Source: Comamonadaceae bacterium G21597-S1 (lineage in GTDB: Bacteria; Pseudomonadota; Gammaproteobacteria; Burkholderiales; Burkholderiaceae_C). From it: a DNA stretch of 64,000 nt. Positions 1-9,462 of the stretch are shown in pieces; the stretch's first letter is position 1, and each line of letters opens with the position of its first letter. The notes beneath the pieces are model-generated. The model was not told the origin of the DNA. It did not search any database and worked only from the letters and a program-made list of their open reading frames with translations. The DNA lies in NCBI GenBank assembly GCA_027214345.1, contig JAPWHR010000001.1, positions 248,001 to 312,000 on the forward strand, written 5' to 3'. Made by a program: the position numbers and the translations under genes.

Positions 1-2864
1 ACCGGCGGCGTCTCGACCGGTGTCCGCGCATCGGGCGGCGGCCCGGGCGGCAAGATCTTGAGCGTGAACATACCGTCCGGGGCCAACTCCGCCGGCGTGG
101 GCACACCCGCCATATCCGCCGCGGCCGGCATTGGCGACGCCACGTCGAACAAGCGGCGCCACCAGCTGCCGGGAGCCTCGCGGTGGGGCTCGATCGACGA
201 CACCACCAGGGTGTTGCGGGCTCGGGTCAACGCCACGTACAAGGCATTGAGCTCTTCGCGCTGGCGCTGCTGCAACTCATGGTCGCGCGTGGCCTGGGCG
301 CATTGCGGCGGATTCGCCTCGCTGCTGACGAAGAAGAACTGCCGCGGATGGGCCTCCTGCGCCGGCCAGTCGATCAACACGCCCATGGTCTCGGCCGCGC
401 GTGGCGGCGTATCCGTGTCCAGCAGGACCACGACATCGGCTTCCAGGCCCTTGGCCCCGTGCACGGTCAACAGGCGTACCGCATCCGCTGTCACCGTCGC
501 GGGCGCCTGCACGCCACCGGCCTTGAGGGCACGCACGAAGGCATATGGCGTGACGAAACGCCCGCCGGCCACCTGCAGCGATGCCGCCAGCAAGGCACGC
601 AGATTGGCCAGCACGGCGGCCCGCTGCACCTCGGGCGCTCGCACGGCGAAACGGGCCAGCACATCATGCTGGCTGTAGATCGCCTGCATCGCGTCGTGTG
701 GCGGCAAGCGGTCCAGCAAATCCTTCCACGCCAGCAGCCGGGCCCCGATGCCGTGCAGCGCATGGCCCCGCGGCCACGGCTGCTGCAGCAGCGCAAACCA
801 GGAATCAGGCTGCGCACGCCGTCGCACGGCAAGATCGACCAGCGCCTGGTCGGGCGCGTCGAACAGCGGCGAGCGCAGCACCCGCGCCATCGACAGGTCG
901 TGCCGGCTCGATACCAGCACGTCGAGCAGGGCAACGATGTCCTGCACCTCGCAGCAGTCGATCAAGGCCGTGTTTTCGCCCACGTGCGCGGGGATCTGCA
1001 AGGCGCGCAGTTCGTCCTGCAAGGGCATCAGGCTGGCGCGCCGACGCGACAACACCATGACGTCCGACGCGGCCAGACCCTGCTGCGCCACCTGCTGGGC
1101 GATCCAGCGCGCGACCTGGCGCGCCTCCAGGCTGCGCAGGGTTTCCTCGGGCACATCCCGGGGCTGGGTCAGGCTGTCGCGCCAGGCGGGCGGCCCGTTG
1201 CCGCCGCGCTCCTCCTCGGCGGCCCGATCGCGTGCGATCGGCGGCAGGCGCAACACCTGCCCGGCGGCATCGGCGCCGGTGGTGTGGGCACGGAAGCCGT
1301 CGTAGCCGTCGTCGTCGCGCGCCGCCAGCATGACCTGGTTCACGGCCCCGATGATGCCCGGCGCGTTGCGCCGCGTGTGGTCGCAACGCAGCAGGTCGCC
1401 CCCCAGGCCGGTGGCCACGAAATCCTGCGCGGCCAGGAAGACCTGCGGCTCGGCGCGCCGGAATCGGTAGATGCTCTGCTTCGGATCGCCGACGATGAAC
1501 ACGCTGGGCCGCTGGCCGGTGGCACCGGCATAACTACCCAGCCACGACAACAGGGCATGCCACTGCAGCGGATTGGTGTCCTGGAACTCGTCGATCAGCA
1601 GATGGCGCACCCGCGTGTCGAGCCGCTCCTGTACCCAGCCGCTGAGCTGCGGATCGGACAACAGGGTCATGGCCGCGCGTTCGACATCCGTCATGTCGAT
1701 CCAGCCGCGCTCGTGCTTGAGGGCGGCAAACGCATCGATCAGTACCCGGGCCAGCCCCGCCAAGTGCTGCTGGTATTGCCAGGCCCCATGGTGACGCTGC
1801 GCCGCGCACAGCTGGGCCAGTTCGGCGGCGGCCGCCTGCGCGGCATCGAACTTGAGCAGGTGGGTGTTGAGCCGGTCTTCCTTCTCGACGAACAAGGCCT
1901 TGCGCAGCGCGGCCAGGCAGGTTGCGGCGGCGTCCGGGTCACCGGCAGGCGCGCCATCGCGTTGCGCGAACGCGTCGACAATGGCCTGTGCGGCCTTTTG
2001 CGGTGTCTTGTTCAACTCTCGCCCGAGTGCGGCTGACCACGCCAGCCAGCGTGTCCGGGCCCCGTCGCCCATCACCGCGTCGGCCGGCGACGCCAGCGCC
2101 GCCAGTGCGGGAAACACATCGTGGAAATGGCGCACCGCCGGCTCGACACGGCCGGCCGCATCGGCACGGGCGAACTCGATGCGTTTGTCCAGCGCAACGC
2201 CCAGCGCCTTTTCCGTCTGGAACCGTCCGTGCGTGCGCACCACCGCCTCGAACGCGGCCTGGCGCTCGGGCTGGTCGATCAGTGCCTGGTAGAAGCGGCG
2301 CCACACCAGCGCCTTTGCCGGCGCGTCGTCCTCCAGCAGTTCGTATTGCAGCGGCAGCTTCAGCTGCTGCAGCACCGCGATCGGTGCGGCCCGCAACAAG
2401 GCCGCGAACCAGCTGTGGAAGGTGCGGATCTGCACCTGCCGGGGGCATTGCAGCACCGCCTGCTGCAAGCCGGCCAGGCGCCGGGCCATGCCCTCGGCTG
2501 CGGCGGCATCGGTCGGCACCGCGACGCCGCGGTCGCGCAGCTCGCGCAGCAGCCGCTCCTGGCTGGCGCCGGCGAAATCCTGCAGCCACTTGTACAGTCG
2601 CTCGCGCATTTCACTGGCCGCGCGCTTGGTGAAGGTGATGGCCAGGATGTCGTGCGGCTGCACCGCCAAGCGACCGTCGCGGTCGTCCAGGCCATCGAAC
2701 AAGGCGCGCACGATGCGCGAAACCAGCATCCAGGTCTTGCCGGCGCCCGCACAGGCCTCGACGGCCACGTGCCGGCGCGGATCGCAGGCAACCGTGTAGA
2801 AATGCGCGGCGCTGACGGTCGCACCGTTGTGTTCGTAGGCGGCGACGTCCGTGTGTTCAGCCAT
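1..2864 (-). CDS. UvrD/AddA-type helicase-exonuclease subunit (3' end outside window)
   Basis: Superfamily 1A DNA helicase of the AddA/RecB kind, expected to unwind and resect double-strand breaks with its partner. The frame is open from an ATG at 2864 to the window edge (954 codons visible). Motifs in order: Walker A VEACAGAGKT near residue 36, motif Ia ITFTKRAASEM, motif II DEFQDTNPLQW near 425, then VFIVGDPKQSIYRFRRA, motif V LTVHGAKGLE and motif VI LYVALTRAR near 877. The C-terminal nuclease domain expected in AddA lies outside the window, so I cannot confirm it. The start overlaps the stop of the upstream nuclease gene by 8 bases (2857-2864), so the two are translationally coupled. Confidence 0.9.
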   Translation of the reverse strand, partial: MAEHTDVAAYEHNGATVSAAHFYTVACDPRRHVAVEACAGAGKTWMLVSRIVRALFDGLDDRDGRLAVQPHDILAITFTKRAASEMRERLYKWLQDFAGASQERLLRELRDRGVAVPTDAAAAEGMARRLAGLQQAVLQCPRQVQIRTFHSWFAALLRAAPIAVLQQLKLPLQYELLEDDAPAKALVWRRFYQALIDQPERQAAFEAVVRTHGRFQTEKALGVALDKRIEFARADAAGRVEPAVRHFHDVFPALAALASPADAVMGDGARTRWLAWSAALGRELNKTPQKAAQAIVDAFAQRDGAPAGDPDAAATCLAALRKALFVEKEDRLNTHLLKFDAAQAAAAELAQLCAAQRHHGAWQYQQHLAGLARVLIDAFAALKHERGWIDMTDVERAAMTLLSDPQLSGWVQERLDTRVRHLLIDEFQDTNPLQWHALLSWLGSYAGATGQRPSVFIVGDPKQSIYRFRRAEPQVFLAAQDFVATGLGGDLLRCDHTRRNAPGIIGAVNQVMLAARDDDGYDGFRAHTTGADAAGQVLRLPPIARDRAAEEERGGNGPPAWRDSLTQPRDVPEETLRSLEARQVARWIAQQVAQQGLAASDVMVLSRRRASLMPLQDELRALQIPAHVGENTALIDCCEVQDIVALLDVLVSSRHDLSMARVLRSPLFDAPDQALVDLAVRRRAQPDSWFALLQQPWPRGHALHGIGARLLAWKDLLDRLPPHDAMQAIYSQHDVLARFAVRAPEVQRAAVLANLRALLAASLQVAGGRFVTPYAFVRALKAGGVQAPATVTADAVRLLTVHGAKGLEADVVVLLDTDTPPRAAETMGVLIDWPAQEAHPRQFFFVSSEANPPQCAQATRDHELQQRQREELNALYVALTRARNTLVVSSIEPHREAPGSWWRRLFDVASPMPAAADMAGVPTPAELAPDGMFTLKILPPGPPPDARTPVETPP

Positions 2865-5370
2865 GGGCGGCTCCGGCATCGGCGCTCCAGAAATCCTTGC
2901 GGCACAAGCCGCGCGCGGCGCAATGCTCACAGGCGGATCCGGCACCGATGGCCGGCAGTTCGGCGCCCGCCGCGATCCGCGCCATGTCGTCGACGATGGA
3001 CGCCACCAGCTGGTCCCGCCAGGCGTCGATGTCGGGCATGTCGAACGCCTTGGTGCTGTCGGACTCCGCGATGTTCAGGTACATGGCCTGCAGGCTGTCG
3101 TCGTCGAGCAAGGCGCCGTAGAACGCGAGCTGGGTGTCCTCCTCGGGGTGGCGCACCCGCGCTTGCGTCGTGGCCCGTGCCTCGGTCTTGTAGTCGATCA
3201 CCAGCGCGCGCCCGTCCGCCAGCCGGTCCATCCGGTCGATGCGGCCGACCAGCGTGAGTCCGCCCAGCCCCATCTCGCGCTGCACCTCGGCCGCCTGGTA
3301 GCGGGCCCCGCTGCGTTCATGACCTTCCAGCCACGCCAGGTAGGCCGCACGCACCTGCGGCCAGGACGCGGCAAACGGCAGGAACTCGTTGGGCGCCAGC
3401 CCTTGCTCGCGGGTGGTGCGTTCGGCGGCCTGGTCGAGCATGGCGTGACGCTGCCCGGGCGTCGCCTGCGGCTCAAGCGCCAGCGCGTCGTGGAAATGAC
3501 GCAACAAGGCGTGCAACCAGTTACCGAAATCGCGCTTGCCCAGCGCAGTGTCGAGCTCGTCCGACTCCTGCAGTCCCAGCATGCGTAATGCATAGAAACG
3601 GTAGGGGCACCGGCGCAGATCCGCATAGGCGCTGGCCGAGAGCTGCGTCACCCCGAGCGCGGGCGCCGACGGCCGGGGCATCGTGACCGGCTGCCGGCAC
3701 AGCGTCTGCATCGCGCGCAGATCCGGCGCCAGTTCCGGCATGCGCAGGCGCAGCCGCTGCACCAGCACGCTGGGCATCAGCAACTCGCCCGCGTCGCTGG
3801 CGCGCCACAGGATGTCGACCCGCGGCATGCCCAGGGCGTTGTCCCAGGCGCTGGCCAGCATGGCGGCGAGCTGTTCGCGCGAGGGCAGTCCCAGCAGGGC
3901 CCGTTGGGCGGGCGTCCACAAGCCGGGCAGATCCGGCGAGGCCGGCAGGTTGTTCTCGTCGCAACCCGGCAACACGACGGCGGCCAGCGATCGCCCCAGC
4001 AACTGGCTCAGCGGCAGCAGGACCACCTGTTCCTGCGATGGGTGCGGCGGCACGAAGCTGCCCGCCTCGAGGACCTGCGCCACCCAGGCCGTGAATCCGG
4101 CCAACGTCAGGCGCTGCGTGGCGTCGGCCAAGTCGCCGTCGGACTGCTCGTGCAGATGCAGGGCGTCGATGACGGCCTGGCCCGCGGTGTCCTGCAGCAG
4201 CTCGGTCCACTGGCCTGCGGCCTGCAGCGCCGAGCGCAGGCTGCGCAGCCAGCCGGGCAGGTCACGCGGCTCGCGCAACGCGCTGCGCAAGGTTTCCACG
4301 ACGGACGCGGCGCGATCGTCCGGCGCGGCTGCGCGCCAGTCGCGTACGCCGGCGCGCCGCAACCGGGCTTCGAGCCGATCCAGGTCCGGCGCGGCGATGG
4401 CACCGGCCTGCTTGGCCCAGTCGAGCACCACATCGGACGTCGCATCCGGCGCCACGGCCCGCAACAGCCCCATGATCGCCGCTGCGGCCCGGGTGGTGGA
4501 CAAGGTCCATCCGGTCTCGTCGCGCACCGCAACCCCCCGCTCGGCCAGCAGCGCACGTGCGCGCCGCGTCAGCACGCGGTCCTGGGCCACCAGCGCCAGC
4601 GGCGCCCGGCCCGCGGCGAGATGGGCCAGCACGCAGGCGCAGGCCTGTTCGGCCTCGTCCTCGGCGTCCAGCGCCTGGCGCAGGCTGCATGGACCGGACT
4701 CGGCCGGGCTGGCCAGTTGCAGGCTCACGGCGCGTTCGCCCCAACGCGCCTGCAAGGCGGCGAACAGCGGATCCTGCTGCAGCCCCTCGATCAGCACCAG
4801 CAGGTCCGCCGACGCGGAGAACAACGCGTCGGTCGGATACGCGCTGTGCGCGGCCCACACCACCGCGATCCGGCCCAGCCGCAGTTCCCAGTCGAGCAGC
4901 GGTGCCGCCCCTTCGCCCTGCAGCGCCTGGCCCATGCGCTGGCCCCAGGCGACACGCTGGTCCGGATGCACGGCGGCGGCCACGGGTGCGATGCTCCAGG
5001 CCGCCTCCATCAGGCGGGCGGCCAGCGCGCCGCCGGCACCGTGCAGTCCCGCACGCTCGAGCATCGACGCCGCCGTAAGCAGGTCGCGCGCAGGGTCGCG
5101 CACCAGGTCGTCCGCCGCCGGCACGAACCCCGCCCGTGTGCGGCTCCAGTTCATCGTAGTCTCGAACCGCGGCATGAAAAAAGCGCCGGCCGGGCCAGCG
5201 CCCTCACCGCGCATCCACGCGGCGCGGGCGATACCGATCAGCTGCACGTACGGCAACAGCACGACCACGTGCGCGGGATGGACCCCGCGCTGCCCGATCT
5301 CGAGACGCAATGTGGTGATGAGCCGGTCCCATTCAAGCCGGTAGTGATCGTTGATGGCTATCGCATCCAT
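2857..5370 (-). CDS. PD-(D/E)XK nuclease, AddB-like partner of the helicase
   Basis: 837-residue protein with an inactivated-helicase-like body and a C-terminal RecB-family nuclease domain, the usual AddB design. The nuclease core shows LVIDYKTE (the D-x-K part of the active site). Four cysteines fit an AddB-type iron-sulfur staple: one in [12 protein letters not shown] near residue 590 and three in the C-terminal [10 protein letters not shown]. The strict Walker A of the helicase partner is not seen here. Start is ATG at 5370. It is the first gene of the pair and is divergent from trxA, with 83 bases between the two starts. Function is inferred from domain order and partner; the annotation could equally be a generic PD-(D/E)XK nuclease. 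Confidence 0.87.
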   Translation of the reverse strand: MDAIAINDHYRLEWDRLITTLRLEIGQRGVHPAHVVVLLPYVQLIGIARAAWMRGEGAGPAGAFFMPRFETTMNWSRTRAGFVPAADDLVRDPARDLLTAASMLERAGLHGAGGALAARLMEAAWSIAPVAAAVHPDQRVAWGQRMGQALQGEGAAPLLDWELRLGRIAVVWAAHSAYPTDALFSASADLLVLIEGLQQDPLFAALQARWGERAVSLQLASPAESGPCSLRQALDAEDEAEQACACVLAHLAAGRAPLALVAQDRVLTRRARALLAERGVAVRDETGWTLSTTRAAAAIMGLLRAVAPDATSDVVLDWAKQAGAIAAPDLDRLEARLRRAGVRDWRAAAPDDRAASVVETLRSALREPRDLPGWLRSLRSALQAAGQWTELLQDTAGQAVIDALHLHEQSDGDLADATQRLTLAGFTAWVAQVLEAGSFVPPHPSQEQVVLLPLSQLLGRSLAAVVLPGCDENNLPASPDLPGLWTPAQRALLGLPSREQLAAMLASAWDNALGMPRVDILWRASDAGELLMPSVLVQRLRLRMPELAPDLRAMQTLCRQPVTMPRPSAPALGVTQLSASAYADLRRCPYRFYALRMLGLQESDELDTALGKRDFGNWLHALLRHFHDALALEPQATPGQRHAMLDQAAERTTREQGLAPNEFLPFAASWPQVRAAYLAWLEGHERSGARYQAAEVQREMGLGGLTLVGRIDRMDRLADGRALVIDYKTEARATTQARVRHPEEDTQLAFYGALLDDDSLQAMYLNIAESDSTKAFDMPDIDAWRDQLVASIVDDMARIAAGAELPAIGAGSACEHCAARGLCRKDFWSADAGAAHG

Positions 5371-5453
5371 TGCATGGCCGCAGCGGGCAGACGGTATTGG
5401 TTTCTGTCACAATTTCCCCACTTTACCTGTACCGACAGAACCAAGGAGCCACC

Positions 5454-5786
5454 ATGGCCAGCGAACTCATCAAACATGTCTCCGACGCCTCCTTCGAAGC
5501 CGATGTCCTGCAATCCGCCAACCCCGTGCTGGTCGATTACTGGGCCGAATGGTGCGGCCCGTGCAAGATGATCGCGCCCATCCTGGACGAGGTCGCGACC
5601 GGATATGAAGGCAAGCTGCAGGTCGCCAAGATGAACGTCGACGAGAACCGGGAAGTCCCGGCCAAGTTCGGCATTCGCGGCATCCCGACCCTGATGCTGT
5701 TCAAGGACGGACAACTCGCCGCCACCAAGGTCGGCGCCATGAGCAAGTCGCAACTGACCGCGTTCATCGACCAGCAACTGGCCTGA
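5454..5786 (+). CDS. trxA: thioredoxin 1
   Basis: 110-residue cytoplasmic disulfide reductase of standard length. The redox motif WCGPC is at residues 33-37, followed by the conserved K and, later, the cis-proline segment GIPTLMLF. A long in-frame extension exists upstream, but the ATG at 5454 is preceded by AAGGAG at 5443-5448 with correct spacing and gives the family's N-terminus, so I chose it. It is followed by rho 230 bases downstream, a common betaproteobacterial pairing, but rho has its own candidate promoter. Confidence 0.97.
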   Translation: MASELIKHVSDASFEADVLQSANPVLVDYWAEWCGPCKMIAPILDEVATGYEGKLQVAKMNVDENREVPAKFGIRGIPTLMLFKDGQLAATKVGAMSKSQLTAFIDQQLA

Positions 5787-5855
5787 TCCAGGCCCCAGGG
5801 CACGCACGCCAGCGGCGCAGCAGCAGCGCCGCGGTGCAGGCGCCGCAACGGCGTG

Positions 5856-5883
5856 TTGCGGCCGCAATTTTTCCTGTCATAAT
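5856..5883 (+). promoter_or_regulatory. candidate sigma-70 promoter of rho
   Basis: TTGCGG at 5856-5861, a 16-base spacer and CATAAT at 5878-5883. A transcript from here would carry a leader of about 125 nt before the rho ATG. Long leaders are usual for rho, which in many bacteria is autoregulated by premature termination. I see no obvious intrinsic terminator in this leader. The assignment rests on sequence only. Confidence 0.45.
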
Positions 5884-6016
5884 CAAAACCCAACACCGGT
5901 CTGCAATCCAGGCCGGTTCAAGTTCCGGCTGCGGAACAACTGGTAGGGGCCACACTCTTGCCCCAGTCCACCCCCCCGATCAGCGATCCCTCTTTCCATC
6001 CCTTCCGGGTCATTCC

Positions 6017-7279
6017 ATGCACTTAAACGAACTCAAGGCACTGCACGTGTCTGAAGTCCTCAAGCAGGCCGAAGAGCTTGAGATCGAAAACACCGGCCGC
6101 ATGCGCAAGCAGGAGCTGATGTTTGCCATCATCAAGAAACGCGCGCGCACCGGCGAGCAGATCATTGCCGATGGCGTGCTGGAGATCCTTCCCGACGGGT
6201 TCGGCTTCCTGCGCAGCCCGGACACCAGCTACACCGCCAGCACCGACGACATCTACATCAGCCCGAGCCAGGTGCGTCGCTTCAACCTGCATACCGGCGA
6301 CATGATCGAAGGCGAGGTGCGCACGCCCAAGGACGGCGAGCGTTATTTCGCGCTGAACAAGCTCGACAAGGTCAACGGCGGCGGGCCGGAGGAGAACAAG
6401 CACAAGGTGATGTTCGAGAACCTCACGCCGCTGTTCCCCAAGGAGCAGATGAAGCTCGAGCGCGACATCAAGAGCGACGAGAACGTGACCGGCCGCATCA
6501 TCGACATCATCGCCCCGATCGGCAAGGGCCAGCGCGCCCTGCTGGTGGCACCGCCCAAGAGCGGCAAAACGGTGATGATGCAGCACATGGCGCACGCGAT
6601 CGCGGCGAACTACCCGGACAGCTACATGATGGTACTGCTGGTCGACGAGCGACCCGAAGAGGTGACCGAGATGCAGCGCACCGTCAAGGGCGAGGTGATC
6701 GCCTCGACCTTCGACGAACCTGCCGCGCGCCACGTGCACGTGGCCGAGATGGTCATCGAACGCGCCAAGCGCCTGGTCGAACTCAAGAAAGACGTCGTCA
6801 TCCTGCTCGACTCCATCACCCGGCTGGCACGCGCCTACAACAACGTCGTGCCCTCCAGCGGCAAGGTGCTCACCGGCGGCGTCGACTCCAACGCATTGCA
6901 ACGCCCCAAGCGATTCCTGGGTGCAGCCCGCAACGTCGAGGAAGGCGGCTCGCTGACCATCATCGCCACCGCGCTGATCGACACCGGCAGTCGCATGGAC
7001 GAGGTGATCTTCGAGGAGTTCAAGGGCACCGGCAATTCCGAGATCCACCTCGACCGCCGGCTGTACGAAAAACGGGTGTTTCCCTCGATCCAGCTCAACC
7101 GCAGCGGCACCCGGCGCGAGGAACTGCTGCTCGCACCCGAGATCCTGCAGAAGACCCGCATCCTGCGCCAGTTCCTGTACAACATGGACGAGATCGAGTC
7201 CATGGAGCTCGTGCTCAAGCAGATGCGCGCAACCAAGAACAACAACGAGTTCTTCGACCAGATGCGCCGCGGCGGCTGA
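6017..7279 (+). CDS. rho: transcription termination factor Rho
   Basis: 420-residue hexameric RNA-dependent ATPase that terminates transcription; length matches the family. It has the N-terminal Rho_N helical domain, then a cold-shock-like RNA-binding domain ([12 protein letters not shown], with [12 protein letters not shown]), then the ATPase core: Walker A PPKSGKT near residue 180, Walker B VVILLDS near 260, and the Q-loop/R-loop segment around [14 protein letters not shown]. The frame stays open upstream, but [11 protein letters not shown] at 6017 is the conserved start. No frameshift or missing key residue is visible. Confidence 0.98.
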   Translation: MHLNELKALHVSEVLKQAEELEIENTGRMRKQELMFAIIKKRARTGEQIIADGVLEILPDGFGFLRSPDTSYTASTDDIYISPSQVRRFNLHTGDMIEGEVRTPKDGERYFALNKLDKVNGGGPEENKHKVMFENLTPLFPKEQMKLERDIKSDENVTGRIIDIIAPIGKGQRALLVAPPKSGKTVMMQHMAHAIAANYPDSYMMVLLVDERPEEVTEMQRTVKGEVIASTFDEPAARHVHVAEMVIERAKRLVELKKDVVILLDSITRLARAYNNVVPSSGKVLTGGVDSNALQRPKRFLGAARNVEEGGSLTIIATALIDTGSRMDEVIFEEFKGTGNSEIHLDRRLYEKRVFPSIQLNRSGTRREELLLAPEILQKTRILRQFLYNMDEIESMELVLKQMRATKNNNEFFDQMRRGG

Positions 7280-7408
7280 TGGGGCGGCCTGCGAGCGGGA
7301 AACCGTGCCATAATCGCAGGCTTTACGCGACAAGTACGCCTGGAATTTTCAGATTGCGCAATGGTTTGCGCAACGCCAGACGCGGCTGACGCAACTGAAG
7401 GAACACCC

Positions 7409-7666
7409 ATGAAAGACGGAATCCACCCCAACTACCGCGAAGTCTGCTTCCAGGACCTGTCCAATAACTTCAAGTTCGTGACGCGTTCGTGCGTCAGCGC
7501 CAAGGACAAGATCACGATGGAAGACGGCCGCGAACTGCCGCTGTACAAGCTCGAGACCTCCAGCGAATCGCACCCGTTCTACACCGGCACGCAGAAGTCG
7601 GTCGACAACATGGGTGGACGCGTCGAGAAATTCCGCAACCGCTACGGCAAGACGACCGCCAAGTAA
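7409..7666 (+). CDS. rpmE2: 50S ribosomal protein L31 type B
   Basis: 85-residue large-subunit protein. It begins [16 protein letters not shown] and contains [12 protein letters not shown] and a basic end [11 protein letters not shown], all typical of L31. The four zinc-binding cysteines of type A L31 are absent (only two isolated cysteines), which makes it the zinc-independent type B paralogue. In some bacteria type B L31 is repressed by Zur; I see no convincing Zur site here. A CATAAT hexamer at 7309-7314 may be its -10. An intrinsic terminator follows at 7687-7724. Confidence 0.95.
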   Translation: MKDGIHPNYREVCFQDLSNNFKFVTRSCVSAKDKITMEDGRELPLYKLETSSESHPFYTGTQKSVDNMGGRVEKFRNRYGKTTAK

Positions 7667-7686
7667 GCATTGATCGCACCCAGACG

Positions 7687-7724
7687 AAGGGCAGCCCGGG
7701 CGACCGTGCTGCCCTTCTGTCTTT
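7687..7724 (+). terminator. intrinsic terminator after rpmE2
   Basis: Perfect 9-bp stem AAGGGCAGC (7687-7695) / GCTGCCCTT (7708-7716) with a 12-base loop, followed by CTGTCTTT. It lies 20 bases after the L31 stop and upstream of the membrane-protein start. Confidence 0.8.
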
Positions 7725-7758
7725 ACCGAGCCCCGATACACCCCGCCTCCCGCAGACC

Positions 7759-9462
7759 GTGAACCAGCCCAGCCCCGCCATCGTTGCCCAGGGCGCGGTG
7801 CGCCGCCTTCCCCGCGTCGCGCTGCTGCTGCTGTGCCTGGCCTACATCGTGCCCGGCCTGATCGGTCGCGGACCCTGGCGCAATGCCGACATGGCCAGCT
7901 TCGGCTACATCGAGCAGATCGCGCGTGGCGCGACGAGCTGGTTCGACCCGGTGTTGCTGGGCCTGCGTCCGGAGCTCGACGGCTTGTTGCCGTACTGGAT
8001 CGGCGCCTGGTTCGTTCAATGGGGCCCGGCCTGGATCTCGCCCGTGCTGCTGGCGCGCCTGCCGTTCGCGCTGATGCTCGCGGCAACACTGGCCGCAACC
8101 TGGTACGCCGTCTACAACCTGGCCTCGCATCCACGTGCGCAGCCGGTCGCGTTCGCGTTTGGTGGAGAAGCCCATCCGACCGACTACGCGCGGGCCATCG
8201 GCGACGGCGCCCTGCTGGCCCTGATTGCGTGCCTGGGACTGGCCCAGCTCTCGCACGAGGTCACACCGTATCTGGCTCAGCTCTGTTTCACCGCGATGGC
8301 CTTCTATGGCATGGCGGCCATCGGCCATCGCCTGTGGCTGTCTGCCAGCACGCTGGCGTGCGGGCTCGGCGGCCTGGTGCTCAGTGCCGCCCCGAGCCTG
8401 GCCGTCCTGTTCGGCGCCGGTGCGGCGCTGCTGCACTTCCTGGCCGCCGAACCCGGACCGGCCGGACGGCGCCGCGCCTTGCGCAGTGCCGGCGTGATCG
8501 CACTGCTCACCGTGCTGGCCGCGGCCCTGGCGTCGTCGCTGGATCTGTGGCAATGGCGTGTGCTGCTGCCACAGGACGCCGGCAGCAAGGACTGGCGCAG
8601 CCTGGCCCGCCTGCTGCTGTGGTTCACCTGGCCGGCCTGGCCGCTGGTTTTCTGGACGGTGTGGCGCTGGCGGCGCCAGCTCGCCATGGTGCCCATGAGC
8701 CTGCATCTGGTCCTGCCGCTGTGGTTCGCCCTCGTGACGATCGCCGCCACCGTCACCACCAAGCCGGCCGACCGCACCCTGTTGCTCGCACTGCCCGCAT
8801 TGGCCACGCTGGCCGCGTTCGCGCTGCCGACGCTGCGCCGCAGCATGGCGGCGCTGATCGACTGGTTCACGCTGCTGTTCTTCACCGGCTGCGGCATCGT
8901 CATCTGGGTGATCTGGGTCGCCATGCAAACCGGCGTGCCGCGCCAGCCGGCGGCCAACGTGTTCAAGCAGGCGCCCGACTTCCAGGCCACGTTCGACCTG
9001 ACGACCTTCATCGTCGCCTTGTGCGCGACCCTGGTCTGGGGTTGGCTGGTGCAGTGGCGGGTCGGACGGCACCAGGCGGCGATCTGGAAAAGCCTGGTCC
9101 TGCCCGCCAGCGGGGCCGTATGGTGCTGGCTGCTGCTGATGACCTTGTGGATGCCGCTGCTGGACTTCGTGCGCAGCTACCAGCTGGTGACCGAGCGCGT
9201 GACCGCGCAGGTCGGAGCGAACGCCTGCCTGCAGGTGATGGACCTCGAGCGCGACCAGATCGCGGCTCTGCAGTACCACGGCGGGTTCCGGCTCACGCCG
9301 GCCGCGCCCGCGTCCGACTGCCCCTGGCTGATCGCCGATCCGGAACTGCTCGCGCAGCGTCGGCACCAGCCCGATCCGGCGCAGTGGCTCTCACATGCGC
9401 TGATCGAGCGTGCCTCGGGCAAGGGCGACGAATTCCACCTGTACCGCCGCATCACGCCGTGA
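7759..9462 (+). CDS. polytopic membrane protein, GT-C/ArnT-like candidate
   Basis: About 567 residues with at least ten hydrophobic segments, e.g. VALLLLCLAYIVPGLIG at the N-terminus. The first periplasmic loop holds RGPWRNADMASFGY and a later GLRPELDGLLPYW; an early loop with acidic residues is typical of GT-C lipid-linked sugar transferases (ArnT/PMT). This is suggestive only and no substrate can be assigned. I chose GTG at 7759 because the hydrophobic N-terminus follows directly; the Shine-Dalgarno is poor. Its stop overlaps the convergent phoR end by 11 bases (9452-9462). A plain conserved hypothetical membrane protein is the alternative. Confidence 0.75.
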   Translation: MNQPSPAIVAQGAVRRLPRVALLLLCLAYIVPGLIGRGPWRNADMASFGYIEQIARGATSWFDPVLLGLRPELDGLLPYWIGAWFVQWGPAWISPVLLARLPFALMLAATLAATWYAVYNLASHPRAQPVAFAFGGEAHPTDYARAIGDGALLALIACLGLAQLSHEVTPYLAQLCFTAMAFYGMAAIGHRLWLSASTLACGLGGLVLSAAPSLAVLFGAGAALLHFLAAEPGPAGRRRALRSAGVIALLTVLAAALASSLDLWQWRVLLPQDAGSKDWRSLARLLLWFTWPAWPLVFWTVWRWRRQLAMVPMSLHLVLPLWFALVTIAATVTTKPADRTLLLALPALATLAAFALPTLRRSMAALIDWFTLLFFTGCGIVIWVIWVAMQTGVPRQPAANVFKQAPDFQATFDLTTFIVALCATLVWGWLVQWRVGRHQAAIWKSLVLPASGAVWCWLLLMTLWMPLLDFVRSYQLVTERVTAQVGANACLQVMDLERDQIAALQYHGGFRLTPAAPASDCPWLIADPELLAQRRHQPDPAQWLSHALIERASGKGDEFHLYRRITP

